Source: Limnanthes douglasii subsp. nivea
Taxonomy: Eukaryota; Streptophyta; Magnoliopsida; Brassicales; Limnanthaceae
DNA: 64,000 nucleotides
Assembly (NCBI GenBank): GCA_036936605.1
Contig: JAUPFV010000001.1
Location: 213,697,138 to 213,761,137, forward strand
Reading direction: 5' to 3'
The notes under the pieces were generated by a model that was not told the DNA's origin, searched no databases, and worked only from the letters and a program-made list of their open reading frames with translations. How positions within the stretch are numbered: the stretch's first letter is position 1; every line of letters begins with the position of its first letter. Positions 58,336 through 64,000 of the stretch are shown piece by piece. The translations under genes and the position numbers were made by a program.

Positions 58336-58381
58336 CCTTTTAGGTCCAATCATCAAAATTTTAAGGCAAAAAACTTATATA

Positions 58382-58742
58382 TGGTGTAGTTTATTTTAAG
58401 CCGAGGGTAATTTTGTCAAGTGTTTTGGAGAGTTTTAAGGGTATTCAATGTTTGGGTGTTTTGTAGTGAGAGATTTAAGCTGTCTGGTTGTATTAAATGA
58501 TCATTACCATTATTAATGAAAGTAGTTGTTTATTTATACCCTTAATTATGGACCTATGGGCTTTCGGGTCAAGTTATGAAACCTGGTCAACTTAATAAGC
58601 TGATTAGCACTTAGCGTAGTCAAAAGATGTTTAGTTATTTAATACTTTTGTCCTGTCCGGATAGTTCAGTGGGCGCTTATTGTCAGAATTTCCCTTGTCC
58701 GGATTTCTCAGTGAGCAGTGGTGATTTTGTCCGGACTCATTA
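58382..58742 (-). repeat. E4 3' LTR
   Basis: Homologous to the E1 LTR at the start (GTTTATTT...GAGGGTAATTTTGT) and to the truncated copy at 62860-63065 over its second half. Its end is placed by that match. Confidence 0.75.
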
Positions 58743-59069
58743 GTAGCCCATTTTTTAGGCTTCGTCAAAAAATCTTTGGCAGGACTAAAAAACTTGCTTA
58801 GTCAGTAACGATATTTTTTGGTCCACTCATGTGTTTAGTTTGATTTTGTCCGGACTGATTCCTCTCAAAATTCTAAGAGTTTTTCTTTGGATCGTGGGAC
58901 ACGTGTCGCACCTTGATTCGATCTACCAGCCGTTTTCTCCCTAGAATGGCGCTCTCACTAAGCCTGAAAAGTAACCTCTGCATTTAATACTTCCTACGTC
59001 AGCTCCGTCTTCAAACATTGCTCGAATCTTTTTGCCTTCTCCTAAGTATCAGTACATTTTTCCCTTAAT

Positions 59070-59345
59070 AATATATAAATCACTTTCTTTTATTGTTTCA
59101 TCATCTTCATAACTCTACAAATCTTCTTTCAGATCTTTACCCTTTTCTTTCAAAAACCTTTCTTGGATAGTTTTATGTTCACAGCTAGAAACGCTCTTGT
59201 AAAAGCCAGTTGGTTGAATCTTTCTAAACTAGAGAAAGCGAAGAAAGTTAAACGAGAGAGACGAATTGTTGCTGGTCTTCCTGAAATGTACCTCATCTTT
59301 TGTTTTGTTTCATACTTTCTTTCAATTTCAATGGCTAATGTTTAA
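59070..59345 (+). pseudogene. E4 antisense gene, 5' stub with TATA box
   Basis: ATATATAAAT at 59071-59080 precedes an ATG at 59175. The frame reads MFTARNALVKASWLNLSKLE and then KAKKVKRERRIVAGLPEM, clearly matching the start of the E1 antisense gene. After about 59290 the similarity ends and the sequence jumps to the spacer before pol, so some 2.5 kb is deleted. Confidence 0.7.
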
Positions 59346-59612
59346 AGAGCTCATATTTATTTTACAAATATTTAAAATGAGAGTGTTTAAAATCTCCGAT
59401 GACACGTGTGTAAGGGTCATCATTTAACCAAATTAATCCGATCTGTCAAAGATCCTTAGTAAATTGCAGACTTAAAATGAGTTGTAATCAAACCACATAA
59501 TATTGAAAAAACCAGACACCTCATTAAAACCTCCCCGCGCCACTAGGGTAGGAAAAAAATATTCCCCTCAATATTTACATGGACTTTAAACAAGTAAATA
59601 TTTACACAACTT

Positions 59613-62600
59613 TCATTCCAGATATAACCGGAGGTGTTCAATATTCCATGGGTGCTTTATAATTCTTCCATCTTTGTCTTGAAGCCTATATGTCCCAAGA
59701 TTAAGTTTTTCGGAGACCTCATAAGGGCCTTCCCAGTTCGGAGCTAGCTTGCCAAACTGTTTCTCCTTAGTATGCAAGAAAACCTTTCTCAATACTTTAT
59801 CCCCTGACCGAAAATCCCTTATTTTGATATTGGAAGCAAATATGCTCCTCATCAAGCCTTGGTAATGGGTGGTTTTAAGATGAGCCTTAACTCTTTTCTC
59901 TTCTATTAAATCTAACTAACTTCTGATTGCCACTTCATTAGCCTGCTTAAAATAATTATGGACTCTGTGTGATGGAAGAGTTGCCTCTATAATAGCAAAT
60001 GCATCCATCCTTTATACCAAGGAAAAAGGATATTCTTGTGTAGAAGCTCCAGGAGTAGTCTGATATTCCCATAACACTTTTTGCAAATAGCTTGGCCACT
60101 TCCCTGCAGCCCCTTCTAAATTCTTCTTTAAACCGGACATGATGGTCCTGTTTACCACTTCAACTTGACCATTTGCTTATGGGTGGAAAGGAGAATAAAA
60201 GAAATGTTGAATGCCCTGGGAGGCACAAAAATTCTCTATATCTTTGTTATCAAATTGTGGCCCATTATCTGTGGTTATCTTTTGTGGAACCCCAAATCTA
60301 CAACAAATGTTAGAAAAGATAAATTTCATAACAGGTTTCGAAGTAGTTCTTATGAGTGGGGCTGCTTCTATCCATTTTGAAAAATAATCAATGACTACAA
60401 TAATAGTCCTGCACCTCCCGGATGCCATTGTTAGAGGCCCAACTAAATCGAGTCCCTAACGAGCAATAAACACTGGCTCAGAAATCGATTCCATAGGAAC
60501 AACTGGGATATGAATTTCATTACCATATCTTTGGCATGGGTCACATTTCTTCACCAACTCCTTGATATCTGGCATTATGGATGGCCAATAGTATCCGGCC
60601 AACACCCTCCGTGTTAAAGCTCTATAGCTGCAGTGTACTGATCCTTCTCCATCATGTAGTTCATATAACACAATTTGGGACTCTTCAACCCCCAAACAAC
60701 GTAGGAGAGGTCTACTAAATGACTTTTTATATAAGACACCTCTTATGATTAAGAAACCACGAGCCTTATGCTTCATTTTCCTTGCCATAGCCTTCTCCGG
60801 AGGCAAAATCCTATCAGAGATGTATTGAAGAAGGGGAAATCTTTTGTCTTTGGGTTGAACTACTTGTACACTTAAACTCTATTCCTCTTCTTTGATTTGA
60901 TTTTGTTGTATGGATGGGAATTTGTGTACATGAATCCATGGGTAGGACTCAGAGTATGCTATGGTTGCTAAAGAGTCTGCCAGTGTGTTCTTTGATATAG
61001 GAATATGCTCATAACTAACATTTTTGAAGTTAGCTGCCACTTCTTTAAGGATAAACAAGTATTTGATCAACTGCTCCTTTTTTGCCTCATATTGACCTTG
61101 AGCATGATGGATAAGAAGCTGTGAATCACTCATCAACCTGACTTTTTTAGCCCCACACAGAAAAGCTAACTTCAGACCAGCTATAGCGGCCTCATATTCG
61201 GACTCATTGTTAGAAGCCCTAAAAGCAAAGCATATAACCTGGTATAATTTATCGTCATACGGAGAGGTTAAACATATCCCAGCCCCACAACCCATTGTAC
61301 TTGATCCACCATCTGTCCGGACAACCCATAATTTTTTAGTTTTCTCATCTGTAGCTTGTTTAGTACTTCTGTCTGAATGGAACTCTACCAAGAAATTGGC
61401 AACAGATTGAGCTTTGATTGCAGTTCGTGGGGCAAAATCAATATCATAATTACCCAATTCTACTGACAATTTGGTCATCTTGCTTGATATGTCTGCCTTT
61501 TGAAGAACATTCTTCCAAGGAAAAGACTTCCGAACGATGATAGAATGAGACTGAAAATACAACCTCATTTTTGTGGCAGCAATCACCAAGACTAGTGCTA
61601 ATTTTCAAGCTTTAAGTACCTATTTTCAGTATCCATCACACTTTTGCTGGTGTAGTACACCGGATGAGGATAATTGTTCACCTCTCTTACCAGTACTACA
61701 CTTATATCACATTCTGACACAGCTAAGTATATATATACAATGTTTCTCCGTCAACAGTCTTGAAAAGGGGTTTGGGGGAAGACAAATGCTGTTTTATTTC
61801 ATTAAACACCTGGTCGCAATTTAGAGACCAGTTAAAGTCTTTAACACCCTTGAAAGTCTGAAAAAACGGGGCACACCTGTCCGAAGACCTTGAAATAAAA
61901 CGATTTAATACAACCAATCTTCCTGTTAACCTTTGTACTTCTTTAACATTTCGAAGAGGGTCCATTTTTAATAAGGCATCGAGCTGGTCCAGATCAGGCT
62001 ATATCCCTTTCTCACTTATCACATACCCCAAAAAATTTCTGGATTGCACCCTAAGCATACATTTTTCTGGATTCAATTTTAAATTAACCTTTGTCAAGTT
62101 GGCAAAAGTTTCTTGAAGATCAGCTAGGTGCAATTCTTCTTCTAAGATTTTCACCATCATGTCATCAATATATACTTCCATATTTCTTCCAATCTGATCA
62201 GCAAATGCTTTGTTCACCAACCTCTGATAGGTAGCCCCAGCATATTTCAACCCAAAAGGCATAACCTTGTAACAATGGAGACCCCTATCTGTAACAAAGG
62301 TAGTGTGTTCCTGGTCCTTCGGTTCCACCTGTATCTGGTTATAACCGGAGAAGCCATCCATCAAGGACAATAACTTGTTTCTAGATGTGGAGTCTACCAA
62401 CTGATCTATTTGGGGGACTGGATATAGATATTTTGGGCAAGCTCTGTTGAGGTCAGTAAAGTTGATACACATACGCTATTTCCCGTTCTTTTTCTTTACT
62501 AACACTGGGTTGGCTGTCCATAAAGGATATTAAGACTCCTTTGTGTGACCCATCTTGGTAAGTCGGTCAACCTCTTGAACTATTACATCAGCTTTCTCCT

Positions 62601-62838
62601 TAGAAAAAAGTCTCATTCTTTTTACAACAGGTGCAAAATATTTTCGGATAGACAGTTGGTGTGATATAACACTTGCATGTACTCCGGTTACATCGGCATT
62701 GCACCAAGCAAAAACATGTTGGTGATCTGCCAAAAAGGACAACAATTTTTTCTTCAATTCTTGTGACATCTTGGAGCCAACTTTAACACTCCTTCCTTCA
62801 GCCAGAGAGTGGGTTTCAACTTCTTCGATTGGTATCAA
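59613..62838 (-). pseudogene. E4 pol relic (RT, dual RNase H, integrase)
   Basis: From right to left: the protease-RT linker (62530-62838); RT at 61999-62472 with CINFTDLNRACPK, GFSGYNQIQVEP, PFGLKYAGATYQRLV and MEVYIDDMMVK; the RNase H connection 61723-61965; a second RNase H in one 236-codon frame (60879-61589) with VVRTDGGSSTMGCGAG, SNNESEYEAAIAGL and LADSLATIA. Integrase follows at 60177-60806 with LHDGEGSVHCSYRAL, KKCDPCQRYG and an intact ITTDNGPQFDNKD, and the C-terminal part at 59613-59855 ends HLRLYLE. It is the best-preserved pol of this subfamily here, but split by several stops. Confidence 0.85.
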
Positions 62839-62859
62839 AACACCAGGAGACTCTCTAGG

Positions 62860-63065
62860 CCCTTAATTATGGACCCATGGGCTTTCGGGTCAAGTTATGA
62901 AACCGGGTCAAGTTTAAGGACCTATTTACTTAATAAGCTGATTAGCACTTAGCTTAGTCAAAAGATGTTTAGTTATTTAATACTTTTGTCCTGTCCGGAT
63001 AGTTCAGTGGGTGATTATTGTCCGGATTTCTCAGTGAGCAGTGGTGAATTTGTTCGGACTCATCA
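62860..63065 (-). repeat. E4 5' LTR, truncated
   Basis: It matches about 58538-58742. It begins abruptly at CCCTTAATTATGG next to pol sequence, so a deletion removed the LTR inner half together with primer site, gag and protease. Confidence 0.75.
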
Positions 63066-63090
63066 ATATATATATATATATATAAACCGG
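63066..63090. repeat. (TA)n microsatellite at the E4/E5 junction
   Basis: A TA run directly beside the E4 end. It includes the right copy of the ATATA target duplication, which makes that duplication less certain. Confidence 0.7.
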
Positions 63091-63149
63091 CTTAAGATGA
63101 CATCTCATTAAAACCTCTATGTGCCTATCGGGGTAGAAAAGAGCATGTC

Positions 63150-64000
63150 ATCGATATTTTACGCAAAAATAAAGAAAAAACCAAATATATACATTTTTAC
63201 ATTTACTCAAAGTACAATCTAAGATGCTCTATATTCCAAGGATGTTGAGATTTCTTCATTCTTTGTCCTTGATTCTGTATGTCCCAAGCTTCACCTTCTC
63301 AATTACTTCATAAGGGCCTTCATAATTAGGACCTAACTTTCCAAGATGTTTCTCTTTGTTGTGAAGAAAAACTTTCCTCAAAATTTTATCTTCCACTTTG
63401 GTTCTCTCTGTTTTAATCCGGAGGCATACCTGCTTTTCATTAATGTATGATAGTGTAGTGCTTTAACTTGTGCTAGCCTTCTTTTCTCTTCAATCAAATC
63501 AAGCTCAACTGATCTACTTATATCGTTAGGCTCCTCAAAATATGTCATAACCGGATAGGATGGAAAAACTTCCTCGGATGGTACTATAGCGTCCATCCCG
63601 TAGACTAATGCAAATGGAGACTCCGACATTGTTTCGAGGAGTCGTTCGACATGCCCAAAGAAATTATTGCGGATTATCAAGCCATTTACTGACTTTTCCC
63701 TCTAAATTTTTCTTCAACCCATCAAGGATTGTTCGGTTAGTAACTTATACTTGCTCGTTTGCTTGTGGATAAAAATAAGTTGAGAAACATTGTTGTATTC
63801 CCATCAAACTATCATATGGAGGAGGAACATTATCTGTAGTGATTTTCATTGGGACCCCAAAACGGTAACAAATATTTAACGTAATGAATTTGATCACATC
63901 TTTGGATTTGTTCATGCTAGTGGCTCTACTTCCACTCATTTTGAAAAATAATCCACCGCCACTATTATTGTCTATCGCCCCCGGAAGCCATTGGAAGATG
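63150..64000 (-). pseudogene. E5 pol relic, integrase end, runs off the window
   Basis: Minus-strand integrase and pol C-terminal pieces. 63378-63680 has SPFALVYGMDAIVPSEEVFP and LDLIEEKRRLAQVKALHYHT. 63745-63939 has FGVPMKITTDN, the second catalytic aspartate region, and a diverged YPQANEQV. Frames are broken. The rest of E5 lies beyond position 64000. Together with the plus-strand antisense relic at 55851-57965 and the 32-bp array, it makes one element interrupted by E4. Confidence 0.75.

Larger units (their letters stand above)
58382..63065 (-). mobile_element. gypsy element E4, internally deleted, nested in E5
   Basis: The left LTR starts TGGTGTAG at 58382. The right LTR remnant ends CATCA at 63065. 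ATATA flanks both ends (58377-58381 and 63066-63070), though the right side is a TA microsatellite. Pol is on the minus strand and the antisense gene start is on the plus strand, as in E1. Most of the antisense gene, all of gag and protease, and the inner half of the 5' LTR are missing. Confidence 0.75.

Noticed and set aside
58133..58349. Minus-strand repeat protein (LYVRRKLVYNDYMSDE-type units)
   Set aside because: It is the 32-bp array read in two frames; the period is not a multiple of three, so no stable peptide repeat exists.

Overview
This is a stretch of a plant nuclear genome, most likely a eudicot. It is AT-rich, has spliceosomal introns with GT/AG borders, and is dominated by plant-type transposable elements in several states of decay. 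The sequence alone does not identify the species. Only two ordinary cellular genes are convincing, both on the minus strand: a single-exon DUF617 / MIZU-KUSSEI1-like gene (19696-20493), and a five-coding-exon DR1 (NC2 beta) gene with an extra 5'UTR intron (21615-24743).

Layout. 1-5003: AT-rich DNA and a decayed but boundary-intact hAT element (1380-5003) with terminal inverted repeats, a near-perfect 8-bp target duplication and relics of a TTF-finger/DUF4371 transposase. 5004-6351: non-coding DNA with degenerate short tandem repeats. 6367-12162: an L1-type LINE on the minus strand with a 15-bp target duplication and both ORFs recognisable but broken. 12934-18330: a degraded Ty1/copia element, followed by a SINE-like tail. 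18500-25667: the genic island. 25668-26021: an endogenous caulimovirid movement-protein fragment. 26690-29760: a second degraded copia element.

30165-64000 is a nest of Ty3/gypsy elements that look like the Tat lineage: gag, protease, RT, two RNase H domains and integrase, with no chromodomain seen. Element E1 (30165-40253, minus) is nearly complete. Element E3 begins with an LTR and primer site at 43359-43770. Its gag is interrupted by the complete element E2 (44718-55450, plus), with an ATTAT duplication, and the gag frame resumes after E2. Downstream lies an antisense-ORF relic and then a minus-strand element E5, into which the shrunken element E4 (58382-63065) has inserted with an ATATA duplication. 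E5 runs off the window end.

The most interesting feature is an accessory transcription unit in these gypsy elements, lying between pol and the 3' LTR and opposite in strand to gag-pol. Three diverged copies (E1, E2 and the E5/E3 relic) share a protein domain, a coiled-coil/acidic tail and an intron-like interval at the same codon position. E1 and E4 also share a TATA box and start region. All copies here are broken, but the conserved layout suggests a gene with its own promoter and an intron that survives retrotransposition because it is antisense to the genomic RNA. Tandem arrays sit between pol and this gene in E2 and E5, a position known to give rise to satellite repeats in Tat/Ogre elements.
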